Of a stretch of 41,540 nucleotides of DNA, positions 1 to 7,056 are shown piece after piece. Position 1 is the stretch's first letter. Each line of letters starts with the position of its first letter. This stretch comes from Bacteroidaceae bacterium (lineage in GTDB: Bacteria > Bacteroidota > Bacteroidia > Bacteroidales > Bacteroidaceae), in the NCBI GenBank assembly GCA_017554605.1, contig JAFZIA010000041.1:1-41540 (forward strand), given 5' to 3'. The notes beneath the pieces are model-generated. The model was not told the DNA's origin. It saw nothing but the letters and a program-made list of their open reading frames with translations, and ran no database searches. The translations under genes were made by a program, and so were the position numbers.

Positions 1-139
1 AAATAATAAAACATTCCACTTTTGCATTGCGCCAAAATAGGCTGCACTCGCCGAAAAACTGCAAGTAAACTTGCGTTTTGCTCGTTGGCAATATTTTTGA
101 CCTATAAAAAACTTAACGATATAAATTTAAACAGCTTCT
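1..139 (+). repeat. MITE-like repeat, copy A (cut by window start)
   Basis: This stretch matches 383-521 at roughly 92% identity by eye, and both copies end in the same sequence AAATTTAAACAGCTTCT followed by TAA. The left part of this copy lies outside the window. It contains no credible gene. By comparison with the complete copy B, the right end shown here is one terminal inverted repeat of a short non-autonomous element. Confidence 0.7.
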
Positions 140-177
140 AATTCGTGTGTCGTGGTGCAACAACAATGTTGCGACTA

Positions 178-185
178 CAAAAGTA
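178..185 (-). promoter_or_regulatory. Bacteroidetes -7 promoter box, leftward
   Basis: The minus strand reads TACTTTTG, a perfect match to TAnnTTTG. It points left, out of the window, and repeat copy A (ending at 139) lies between it and whatever gene it drives. The repeat may therefore have inserted into that gene's leader. No gene in this window uses it. Confidence 0.4.
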
Positions 186-254
186 ACAAAAAGTTCCGAA
201 ATATTACCCGAATCGGGCATTTTTTTCGCAATAAGATGCAGCGCCGGCCAACTA

Positions 255-521
255 AGAAGCTGTTTAAGTTTCTACAAAAAAGTTATTATTATATTTGAGG
301 CCGTTATTTCGTTGTTTCTTATGTTCAAAATTGCCCGTTTCCTTCTTTCTCCCGGTAACGCAGCCCGCTACGCGCCCTCGAAAAACAATAAGGCATTCCA
401 CTTTGCTTTGCGCCAAAATAGGTTGCACTCGCCGAAAAACTGCAAGTAAACTTGCGTTTTGCTCGCTGACACTATTTTTTGACCTATAAAAAACTTGACG
501 ATATAAATTTAAACAGCTTCT
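255..521 (+). repeat. MITE-like repeat, copy B (complete, about 267 bp)
   Basis: The left end AGAAGCTGTTTAAGTTT (255-271) and right end AAATTTAAACAGCTTCT (505-521) are inverted repeats with one mismatch in 17. Both sides carry TAA (or CTAA), which looks like a short target duplication. The interior has a small GCAAGT/ACTTGC palindrome and no plausible coding frame. The right half recurs in copy A, and the middle recurs inverted at 5093-5222. A non-autonomous transposable element mobilised by an IS elsewhere is the simplest reading; the parent IS is not in the window. Confidence 0.65.
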
Positions 522-558
522 AAATATAAAATATAGTTTATATGTCGAAACAAATTCG

Positions 559-566
559 TATATTCG
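559..566 (+). promoter_or_regulatory. Promoter -7 box for DUF4831-ffh
   Basis: TATATTCG is a close match to the Bacteroidetes TAnnTTTG element. It sits 19 bp before the ATG at 586, just past repeat copy B, so it probably starts the transcript for the DUF4831 gene and ffh. Confidence 0.45.
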
Positions 567-585
567 CGCACCAAATGTTCGAGGT

Positions 586-1635
586 ATGAAGAAACTATTC
601 TCTTTTGTTTTTATAATGATGGCTGTCGGCGCTTCGGCGCAGGTCGAAGTGACGCCTTTCAGCACCGGTGTAGCCGAGGGAGTGACCTATTTCCTGCCCG
701 ATACAAAAATAGAAGTGACGGTTGGGGTAAAATGTGTAACGCGCAAGCCTGGTGAGTTCGCACGCTATGCGGAGCGCTTCCTGCGCATAAACGATGCTGT
801 CACTGAGGACAGCAAGGAGTGGTTGCTCGACTGTATAAATGTGGGTACAGTGGGTGTTCCCAACAGCAGCAAGGCATTTACGGTGCAGCTCGGCAGCAGC
901 GTAGCAAGCAATATGGTACTAACCGGCGACGGGATAATACAGGCCGTGAACCGCAGTGTCGGTGCAGCTCCCGCTGTACAGGAGCAGGGCGTTGCTGTTC
1001 CCGCGGTAGACCCCCGCAGGTATTTCACCGAGGAGATACTGCAGGCAACCTCCACTGCAAAGATGGCCGAACTCGTATCGCGCGAGATATATGCCATTCG
1101 CGAGAGTAAGCTCGCAATAACACGCGGCACAGCCGACAATATGCCCAAGGACGGCCTGTCGATGCAGCTTGTTCTCGACGAGCTCAATATGCAGGAGAGG
1201 GTATTGACCGAACTTTTCACAGGCCGCATAGATACAACAGTGTGCGAATACAAAATAAGCTTCACCCCCGGTGAAAAGAGCGATACCACAAGAGCCGTGC
1301 TTTTCCGCTTCTCGCGTAAGTTGGGAGTGGTTGACGCCGATAATCTTGCAGGTTCGCCCGTGTATTACGACTTTACCTCGCATAAGATTGAGATACCCGT
1401 AGTCGACCCTAAGAAAAAGAAAAAGGAGGTAAAGAAAGAGGGTATATGCTACATACTTCCAGGAAGGGCCGATTTCAGGATATACGTTCCTGTAAAGGAG
1501 TATTACAGCAATACGCTGCCCATTGCGCAGTACGGAACAGTTGAGGTGCTCTCCAAGGAACTCTTTACAAAAAAGGCAAATACAAGGGTACTGTTCGACA
1601 CATCGACAGGTAACATAATAAGCATAGAAAAATAA
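586..1635 (+). CDS. DUF4831 family secreted protein
   Basis: This 349-residue protein starts with a clear signal peptide (MKKLFSFVFIMMAVGASAQ, cleavage after about residue 19), so it is exported to the periplasm or outer membrane. The rest matches the layout I know for DUF4831, a Bacteroidetes family of unknown function: a conserved N-terminal half around TPFSTGVAEGVTYFLPDT, and a C-terminal half with an ILPGRADFRIY segment and a VEVLSKELF segment. A lysine-rich stretch (KKKKKEVKKE, about residues 276-285) breaks the two parts. It lies only 14 bp before ffh on the same strand, so the two are probably co-transcribed, although no functional link is evident. No catalytic motif was recognised. 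Confidence 0.85.
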   Translation: MKKLFSFVFIMMAVGASAQVEVTPFSTGVAEGVTYFLPDTKIEVTVGVKCVTRKPGEFARYAERFLRINDAVTEDSKEWLLDCINVGTVGVPNSSKAFTVQLGSSVASNMVLTGDGIIQAVNRSVGAAPAVQEQGVAVPAVDPRRYFTEEILQATSTAKMAELVSREIYAIRESKLAITRGTADNMPKDGLSMQLVLDELNMQERVLTELFTGRIDTTVCEYKISFTPGEKSDTTRAVLFRFSRKLGVVDADNLAGSPVYYDFTSHKIEIPVVDPKKKKKEVKKEGICYILPGRADFRIYVPVKEYYSNTLPIAQYGTVEVLSKELFTKKANTRVLFDTSTGNIISIEK

Positions 1636-1649
1636 AAAAAGTATAATAT

Positions 1650-2981
1650 ATGTTCGAAAACCTAAGCGAGCGCCTTGAACGCTCATTAAAGATACTCAAG
1701 GGAGAAGGTAGAATTACCGAAGTGAACGTAGCCGAAACGCTGAAGGACGTGCGCAAGGCGCTTCTCGATGCCGACGTGAACTACAAAGTGGCAAAGACAT
1801 TCACCGATACTGTAAAGAACAAGGCTATCGGTCAGAACGTGCTTACATCAATCCACCCCAGCCAGTTGATGGTGAAGATTGTGCACGACGAGCTTACGAC
1901 ACTTATGGGCGGCGATACAGCCGAGATAAACTACGAGGGACACCCTGCCGTAATCCTTATGTCGGGTCTGCAGGGCTCGGGTAAGACAACATTCTCGTCA
2001 AAGCTTGCCAACTACCTTAGAAAAAAGAAAAACCGCAAGCCCCTGCTCGTGGCCTGCGACGTCTATCGTCCCGCAGCCATCGACCAGCTCAAGGTGCTGG
2101 GCGAGCAGATTGAGGTACCCGTGTACAGCGAACCCGACAGCAAGAACCCGGTTCAGATAGCACAGAATGCCATAAAGGAGGCAAAGCAAAAGGGCTACAA
2201 CCTTGTTATTATAGATACCGCTGGTCGTCTTGCAGTAGATGAGGCTATGATGCAGGAGATTGCAGCAATAAAGGCAGCGGTGAACCCTGGCGAGATACTC
2301 TTTGTGGTAGACTCGATGACCGGACAGGACGCCGTGAACACTGCCAAGGAGTTCAACGAGCGACTCGACTTTACAGGCGTGGTGCTCACAAAGCTCGACG
2401 GTGACACACGCGGTGGTGCGGCACTATCTATACGCAGCGTGGTTAACAAGCCCATCAAATTCATCGGTACAGGTGAAAAGATGGAGGCTATCGACCTTTT
2501 CCACCCCAGCCGTATGGCCGACCGTATTCTGGGAATGGGTGACGTCGTTTCGCTTGTTGAGCGTGCACAGGAGCAGTTCGACGAGGAAGAGGCAAAGAAA
2601 CTGCAGCGCAAGCTCGCCCGCAACCAGTTCGATTTCAACGATTTCCTTGCCCAAATAGAGCAGATAAAGAAGATGGGTAACATAAAGGACCTTATGGCAA
2701 TGATACCCGGAGTGGGCAAGGCCGTGAAGGACCTCGACATAGACGACAACGCCTTCAAGAGCGTAGAGGCGATCATATACTCTATGACTCCCAAGGAGCG
2801 TGCCAACCCCGACATCATAAACGCGTCGCGCCGCGACCGCATTGCACGAGGCAGCGGAACGACAGTGCAGGAGGTGAACCGTCTCATCAAGCAGTTCGAG
2901 CAGATACGCAAGACTATGAAGACTGTTGCCGGCGGCAAGCTCGGCAAGATGATGCCCGGAATGCCCCGTTTCGGAAAATAA
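1650..2981 (+). CDS. ffh: Signal recognition particle GTPase Ffh
   Basis: Ffh binds 4.5S RNA and signal sequences on ribosomes and delivers nascent membrane proteins to FtsY. The 443 residues follow the usual plan: a helical N domain, a G domain, and a methionine-rich M domain. Visible GTPase motifs are the P-loop GLQGSGKTT (about residue 105), DTAGR (about 189) and TKLDGD (about 247). The C-terminus GKMMPGMPRFGK is the flexible Met-rich tail. Length is normal for the family. It follows the DUF4831 gene by 14 bp and is followed after 36 bp by folD in the same direction. Confidence 0.97.
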   Translation: MFENLSERLERSLKILKGEGRITEVNVAETLKDVRKALLDADVNYKVAKTFTDTVKNKAIGQNVLTSIHPSQLMVKIVHDELTTLMGGDTAEINYEGHPAVILMSGLQGSGKTTFSSKLANYLRKKKNRKPLLVACDVYRPAAIDQLKVLGEQIEVPVYSEPDSKNPVQIAQNAIKEAKQKGYNLVIIDTAGRLAVDEAMMQEIAAIKAAVNPGEILFVVDSMTGQDAVNTAKEFNERLDFTGVVLTKLDGDTRGGAALSIRSVVNKPIKFIGTGEKMEAIDLFHPSRMADRILGMGDVVSLVERAQEQFDEEEAKKLQRKLARNQFDFNDFLAQIEQIKKMGNIKDLMAMIPGVGKAVKDLDIDDNAFKSVEAIIYSMTPKERANPDIINASRRDRIARGSGTTVQEVNRLIKQFEQIRKTMKTVAGGKLGKMMPGMPRFGK

Positions 2982-3017
2982 CTGAATACAAACAAAAAAC
3001 AACCAACAGATATAATT

Positions 3018-3896
3018 ATGCAGATTATTGACGGAAAAGCTATTGCAGCAACAATCAAGAAAGAGATTGCCCAGCAGGTAGAGCAGATATTGGCAGCAGG
3101 TGGCAAACGCCCTCATCTTGCAGCCATCCTTGTGGGACACGACGGTGGCAGCGAGACATACGTTGCAAATAAGGTTCGCGCGTGCGAGGAGTGCGGCTTT
3201 ACATCTACCCTCATTCGTTACGAGGAGGATGTGACCGAGGCCGAGCTTCTTGCCAAGGTCGAGGAGCTGAACAACGATGCCGATGTTGACGGCTTCATCG
3301 TGCAGTTGCCCCTTCCCCGACACATCGACGAGCAGAAGGTAACCGAGGCTATCGACTACAGAAAGGATGTCGACGGATTCCACCCCGTGAATGCAGGACG
3401 TCTCTCAATCGGTCTGCCCTGTTTCCTCTCGGCAACACCCAACGGAATTATGGAGCTTCTGCGCCGTTACAATATCGACACCAAGGGCAAGAAGTGCGTG
3501 GTTCTTGGCCGCAGCAACATTGTGGGCAAGCCCGTGGCAAGCCTTATGATGCAGAAGCAGATACCCGGTGACGCAACAGTAACCGTGTGCCACAGCCACA
3601 CAGCCAACATTGCCGAGGAGTGCCGCAACGCCGATATTATCATAGCAGCGCTTGGCCAGCCCCACTTTGTGAAAGAGGATATGGTAAAGGAGGGTGCGGT
3701 TATCATCGACGTAGGTACAACACGCGTACCCGACGCGACAAGAAAGTCGGGTTTCCGTCTGTGCGGCGACGTGGACTACGACAATGTAGCATCCAAATGC
3801 TCGTTCATCACACCCGTTCCCGGTGGAGTAGGTCCTATGACAATAGTGTCGCTTATGAAGAACACCCTTCTTGCGGCTACACACCAAATATACTAA
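3018..3896 (+). CDS. folD: Bifunctional methylenetetrahydrofolate dehydrogenase/cyclohydrolase
   Basis: FolD interconverts 5,10-methylene-, methenyl- and 10-formyl-tetrahydrofolate in the cytosol, feeding purine and fMet-tRNA synthesis. At 292 residues it has normal length. Diagnostic motifs are [11 protein letters not shown] (about residue 93), the Rossmann-fold nucleotide-binding segment [13 protein letters not shown] (about 163) and the C-terminal [10 protein letters not shown]. It is preceded by ffh (36-bp gap) and followed almost immediately by the CapA-like gene, so all belong to one plus-strand run. Confidence 0.97.
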   Translation: MQIIDGKAIAATIKKEIAQQVEQILAAGGKRPHLAAILVGHDGGSETYVANKVRACEECGFTSTLIRYEEDVTEAELLAKVEELNNDADVDGFIVQLPLPRHIDEQKVTEAIDYRKDVDGFHPVNAGRLSIGLPCFLSATPNGIMELLRRYNIDTKGKKCVVLGRSNIVGKPVASLMMQKQIPGDATVTVCHSHTANIAEECRNADIIIAALGQPHFVKEDMVKEGAVIIDVGTTRVPDATRKSGFRLCGDVDYDNVASKCSFITPVPGGVGPMTIVSLMKNTLLAATHQIY

Positions 3897-3909
3897 GCAG
3901 CAGGCATCA

Positions 3910-5016
3910 ATGCGTAGTCTGCGCATAATAATGAGCGTGATACTGTTGGTGCAGGCAGCGATGCTTGCAGCGCAAAGTATCACGCTTCCTTTTTCGCGTC
4001 TCGACATTCTTTTTGCAGGTGACATTATGCAGCACCAGAGCCAGCTCGATGCAGCCCGCTGCAGCGACGGCACATACAGCTACTCGCCCTGTTACAGGTA
4101 CATTAAGGGCGACGTGACAAGTGCCGCCATTGCCGTTGCCAACCTCGAGACAACTATAGGTAAGGGCCGTTACGGCGGTTACCCCTCATTCTGTGCGCCC
4201 GACAGCCTGCTCTACGCAGTGAGGGACGCAGGTTTCGACGTGCTGCTCTTTGCCAACAACCACTGCCTCGACCGTGGCAAGAAAGGGGCGCTCTACACAA
4301 TGCAGATGATGGACTCCCTGGGCATAGAGCACTGCGGTGTCTACCGCGACAGCACCGACCGCGCCAACCGCTACCCGCTGATGCTCGACAGGAACGGCAT
4401 AAGAGTGGCACTGCTCAACTACACCTACGGCACAAACGGAATACCCGTTCCAGCTCCGCTGATAGTGAATATGATAGACAAGGAGGTAATTGCTGCCGAC
4501 ATAGTAAAGGCTAAAAAGCAGAAAGCCGACGTCATTATATGCTGCATACATTGGGGCGACGAGTATGTGAGCCTGCCTCCCAAGAATGTGCGCGACCTTG
4601 CCGACTGGCTGCTGATGCAGGGCGTGGACCACATTATCGGCGGCCACCCGCACGTGCTGCAGCCAATGGAGGTGCGCGACGATGTCCGCACGGCAGGCAA
4701 GCACGCCGTTGTATATTCGCTCGGAAACCTCATCTCGGGAATGTACGACCGCCGTCGCGACGGCGGGGCAATGGTAAGGCTCGAACTGCATCGCTTTGCC
4801 GATATTACCTATTTTCACTCCTTGAGCTATGCACTCACGTGGGTGGCACGCCCCCGCCGCGACGATGTTACCAATTTTGTCATTTATGGTGCCGGGGCTC
4901 ACCCTGTGCATTTGAACAATGTCACAAAGGGCAAATTCCAGGAATTCCTCCTCGACAGCCGTACGCTTTTCGACAGGCACAATAAAGGCAACGTGTGGGA
5001 GTATGTTATTGAATAG
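3910..5016 (+). CDS. CapA family metallophosphoesterase-like protein
   Basis: The reading frame is open from 3871, but the ATG at 3910 gives a clean signal peptide (MRSLRIIMSVILLVQAAMLAAQ) and starts 13 bp after the folD stop, so I place the start there (368 residues). The body is a PGA_cap/CapA domain, a calcineurin-like fold: DILFAGDIMQH (about residue 35), VANLETTIG, FANNHCLDRG (about 115), CCIHWGDEY and GGHPHVLQP (about 243) supply the Asp, Asn and His metal ligands. Family members act in capsule or poly-glutamate handling; the substrate here is unknown. Its last 50 or so bases and the downstream sequence are duplicated at 6351-6467. Confidence 0.9.
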   Translation: MRSLRIIMSVILLVQAAMLAAQSITLPFSRLDILFAGDIMQHQSQLDAARCSDGTYSYSPCYRYIKGDVTSAAIAVANLETTIGKGRYGGYPSFCAPDSLLYAVRDAGFDVLLFANNHCLDRGKKGALYTMQMMDSLGIEHCGVYRDSTDRANRYPLMLDRNGIRVALLNYTYGTNGIPVPAPLIVNMIDKEVIAADIVKAKKQKADVIICCIHWGDEYVSLPPKNVRDLADWLLMQGVDHIIGGHPHVLQPMEVRDDVRTAGKHAVVYSLGNLISGMYDRRRDGGAMVRLELHRFADITYFHSLSYALTWVARPRRDDVTNFVIYGAGAHPVHLNNVTKGKFQEFLLDSRTLFDRHNKGNVWEYVIE

Positions 5017-5079
5017 CTTGTGTGCAGCGCACGCTGATGAGCTGTATATGTGCATCTCCCGTACCGTATGTCTCTTTCT
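4963..5079 (+). repeat. Direct repeat, copy 1 (capA 3' end)
   Basis: This segment covers the last codons and the downstream flank of the CapA-like gene. It aligns without gaps to 6351-6467 with 110 of 117 bases identical; the differences are mostly transitions. The two copies bracket about 1.27 kb of accessory sequence. Looser similarity may run a few bases further. Confidence 0.85.
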
Positions 5080-5092
5080 GCTGCGTGCAGTT

Positions 5093-5222
5093 TTTCTCCT
5101 ATTTTGGCGCAAAGCAAAGAGGAATGTTTTATTATTTTTTGAGGGCGCGTAGCGGGCTACGTAACCGAGAAAAAGAAGAAAACAGGCAATTTTGAACATA
5201 AAAAAACAGCAAAATAACGGCA
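5093..5222 (-). repeat. MITE-like repeat, copy C (internal part, inverted)
   Basis: The reverse complement matches the middle of copy B (about 295-430): both share ATGTTCAAAATTGCC, AGCCCGCTACGCGCCCTC and CTTTGCGCCAAAATAGG. It is more diverged than copies A and B, and I cannot see the terminal inverted repeats. It begins where the two capA-end duplicates stop resembling each other. Confidence 0.65.
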
Positions 5223-5236
5223 CCCAATATAAGAAG

Positions 5237-5263
5237 GCCCCTGCACGGCTCAGATGCAGGGGC
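5237..5263 (-). terminator. Hairpin terminator after the DUF5053 gene
   Basis: GCCCCTGCA (5237-5245) and TGCAGGGGC (5255-5263) form a perfect 9-bp stem with a 9-nt loop, 17 bp past the DUF5053 stop. Reading leftward it is followed by CTTCTTATATT, a moderate U-rich tail. Confidence 0.6.
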
Positions 5264-5280
5264 GGTGTAATCAAACACTA

Positions 5281-5688
5281 TCAAGCGTGGACAGTGTGCG
5301 AGCCTATTATTTGTGCTATATCTGTTAATGCTCTGTTAAGAGTATCTATCTCCTCAGTATTGAATGTTGCTTTTTTACCATTAACAGTACAGCCATTGAT
5401 ACGTTGTGATAACCAAGCTTGTGTTTTACCGAAATATTTTTTTGCTATGTATGAAAGGTTTACAATCTTCAAAACCTCTCCCATTTGCATTCGTATAGTC
5501 TCATTATACAAATCTTCTATCTCATCTTCGGTTTCTAACAAATGACGCTCAACAAAAGCCTCAAGTTCTGCACGTTCTGCATCTGTTGTAATAGATGCTT
5601 TAATTTTCTCTACACGCTCCAAATTCTCAGGAGTTAAGCCCGCTTTCATCAAAAGCTCTAATTCTTGTAATTGCTTGCGTAGTTCCAT
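5281..5688 (-). CDS. DUF5053 domain protein
   Basis: This 135-residue protein resembles DUF5053, a small family of unknown function common in Bacteroides prophages and integrative elements. The N-terminal two-thirds is charged and probably helical (residues 1-90), with no membrane segment. The conserved C-terminal part reads LSYIAKKYFGKTQAWLSQRINGC, then VNGKKATFN and a helix containing LNRALTDIAQ; this looks like a helix-turn-helix-like fold. It is the last of three small minus-strand genes inside the repeat-bounded patch, and a hairpin terminator follows. Base composition is more AT-rich than capA. Origin from a mobile element is an inference from family distribution. Confidence 0.75.
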   Translation of the reverse strand: MELRKQLQELELLMKAGLTPENLERVEKIKASITTDAERAELEAFVERHLLETEDEIEDLYNETIRMQMGEVLKIVNLSYIAKKYFGKTQAWLSQRINGCTVNGKKATFNTEEIDTLNRALTDIAQIIGSHTVHA

Positions 5689-5706
5689 AATTATTGTTTT
5701 TTTGTG

Positions 5707-5724
5707 CCCCCCTTTCGGAGGGCT
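5707..5724 (-). other. GAAA-capped hairpin between two small genes
   Basis: On the minus strand, CCCTCC-GAAA-GGGGGG forms a 6-bp stem (one G-U pair) capped by a GNRA-type tetraloop. It lies in the short gap between the coiled-coil ORF and the DUF5053 gene. No U-tract follows, so an RNA-processing or stability element is as likely as a terminator. Confidence 0.4.
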
Positions 5725-5729
5725 TGTTT

Positions 5730-5900
5730 TTACTTCTTGTCTAATTCTCTTAAAAGTCTGTCAATATCGTTTATTCTATCGAGTAATTTATCTATTTGTC
5801 TGTCAAACTTGATTACTCCTAAACTCCTTAACACTTCCAATTTCGCTTTTGCTTCCATCCTCTTGTGGAGCAGTTGCATTTTTAACTCTTCTTTGTCCAT
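5730..5900 (-). CDS. Small coiled-coil protein (56 aa)
   Basis: An ATG at 5900 opens a 56-residue frame ending in TAA at 5730. The translation begins MDKEELKMQLLHKRMEAKAK and ends with DRLLRELDKK. Charged residues with leucine, isoleucine and methionine at heptad-like spacing predict an alpha-helical coiled coil and no export signal. It sits 41 bp before the DUF5053 gene and downstream of the SH3-like gene, in line with both, which supports it as a real gene. Function unknown; small helical proteins like this are frequent in phage and plasmid clusters. Confidence 0.55.
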   Translation of the reverse strand: MDKEELKMQLLHKRMEAKAKLEVLRSLGVIKFDRQIDKLLDRINDIDRLLRELDKK

Positions 5901-6005
5901 AAAGATTTGTTTGTTTGATTACGATACAAAAATAATAATGTTTTCATTATTACACAAGCGAAAGCGACTTTTTTTGTTATTTCTATGATTTTTTTCTTCA
6001 ACGAC

Positions 6006-6030
6006 GTTTTGCCCCATCTCTGGAGCAAAA
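6006..6030. other. Hairpin after the SH3-like gene
   Basis: TTTTGCCCC and GGAGCAAAA pair (9 bp with one G-U) around the loop ATCTCT, shortly past the minus-strand stop at 6046. Reading left there is no U-tract, so it is a weak terminator candidate. Confidence 0.35.
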
Positions 6031-6045
6031 GCATCGTAACCTCTT

Positions 6046-6324
6046 TCAGATTAAAGTCGCATTCTCAAAGGGTATTGCACCGAAAACTAAGCCTTTTTGA
6101 TAACCTATTAAGCAACCTTGATATATCATTATGAGGTTTTCAATCTTGGAATATCTAAACTCGTTTTTATCTGTGTCAAAGTATGAGAATGTTTTGTAAC
6201 TCGGTTTAGTCATCTTCTTGCCTTTGTTGGTTGCTCCAGCAGGTACATTCACAAGAGTACCGCAAGCAGTTCTAATACTGCCATCTGTTTTCTCAAACAC
6301 GAATTTAACAACACCCTCGCGCAT
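6046..6324 (-). pseudogene. SH3-like (DUF2693-type) protein, 5'-truncated
   Basis: The 92-residue product starting at 6324 resembles the DUF2693/SH3 beta-barrel-fold small proteins of Bacteroidales elements: VVKFVFEKTDGSIRTACGTL, then SYFDTDKNEFRYSKIENL. The family motif continues upstream of this ATG, in frame: the bases before it encode AWELYRLAKK, which looks like native sequence. That native sequence ends at about 6351, exactly where the duplicated capA 3' end begins. Further upstream the frame holds only antisense capA codons and then a stop, with no start codon. The gene has therefore lost its 5' end, and the 92-aa form may or may not be made. Confidence 0.6.
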
Positions 6325-6350
6325 TTTCTTCGCTAATCTGTAAAGTTCCC

Positions 6351-6467
6351 ACGCTTTTCGACAAGCACAATAAAGGCAACGTTTGTGAGTATGTTATTGA
6401 ATAGCTTGTGTGTAGCGCACGCTGATGAGCTGTATATGTGCATCTCCCGTATCGTGTGTTTCTTTCT
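6351..6467 (+). repeat. Direct repeat, copy 2 (displaced capA 3' end)
   Basis: It is 94% identical to 4963-5079, including the last capA codons and the stop. It is not attached to a capA reading frame. Its left edge coincides with the truncation of the SH3-like gene. The remaining sequence to 6700 is AT-rich and I see no gene in it. Confidence 0.85.
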
Positions 6468-6702
6468 ATTGTGTCCGTTTTTTATTATTATTTTATTTTG
6501 ACATTTTTTGAAAAATATTCTTGTTTTTATATTTGTTTGATAGATTTTCGTAGATTACATAATCTATGTTAATGTAAAGGTTGATGTCTCTACCTTTTAC
6601 ATACAGTATTCGTGAATAACTATGTAATTGTTGAAACTATATACTATCGGTGTTCAATGGGTTATCTCCCCACGTACACACTTTTTGAAAAAGATACTGA
6701 AA

Positions 6703-6736
6703 TTTGCAAAAATTAAAAAAAGTTTTGCTATTTTTG
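6703..6736 (+). promoter_or_regulatory. Promoter of the small lipoprotein gene
   Basis: TTTG (6703-6706) and TATTTTTG (6729-6736) fit the Bacteroidetes -33/-7 pattern. The leader downstream can fold: ATTAGCG (6746-6752) pairs with CGCTAAT (6779-6785), just before the start codon at 6800. Confidence 0.5.
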
Positions 6737-6799
6737 TAAAATCAGATTAGCGGTAGCCTTAAAGAGATTCTGATTACTCGCTAATGGTATATTGAATTT

Positions 6800-6991
6800 A
6801 TGGAACCTCCCTTTACTATGAAAGTGAAAAGAATGAAAGTGAAAAGAGCATTGATTCTCTGTCTGCTGGTACTTATATTGTTCGTGGCAGGCGGTTGCAA
6901 GGGAAACAGTGGAAGAAGAGTGGTAAAAGCCGTAACACCTTTTATAGACGATGCAGTGCGAGCCGGTGACCGTATTTTCTCCGACGATTGA
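6800..6991 (+). CDS. Small putative lipoprotein (63 aa)
   Basis: The 63-residue frame has basic residues (MKVKRMKVKR), a hydrophobic helix ALILCLLVLILFVAGGC and then about 30 hydrophilic residues ending FIDDAVRAGDRIFSDD. The VAGGC stretch can serve as a lipobox, so a lipid-anchored mini-protein is likely; a simple one-pass membrane peptide is the alternative. ATG codons at 6800, 6818 and 6833 are possible starts; 6818 is the most signal-like. It has its own promoter upstream, and terD has another just downstream. No family recognised. Confidence 0.5.
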   Translation: MEPPFTMKVKRMKVKRALILCLLVLILFVAGGCKGNSGRRVVKAVTPFIDDAVRAGDRIFSDD

Positions 6992-7015
6992 TGTTGTTCC
7001 CATTGTGTATATTTG
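6988..7015 (+). promoter_or_regulatory. Promoter of terD
   Basis: TATATTTG (7008-7015) is a perfect TAnnTTTG box, with TTG at 6988-6990 as a possible -33 element. The ATG of terD follows at 7057. Confidence 0.55.
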
Positions 7016-7056
7016 GAATGAATAAATAAAATAATAACCGATAAAAATGAACTGTT

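Noticed and set aside
207-226. CCCGAATCGGG followed by Ts as a terminator
   Set aside because: The stem is only 4 bp with a 3-nt loop, and no plus-strand gene ends before it.
147-489. Short plus-strand frames inside the repeat copies
   Set aside because: They lie in a MITE-like repeat, have no domain, and are not conserved in frame between copies A and B.
264-665. Minus-strand frame across repeat B and the DUF4831 start
   Set aside because: It overlaps a repeat and a real promoter and start; no recognisable protein.
2195-3383. Long minus-strand frames opposite ffh and folD
   Set aside because: Antisense shadows caused by biased codons of the real genes; low-complexity translations.
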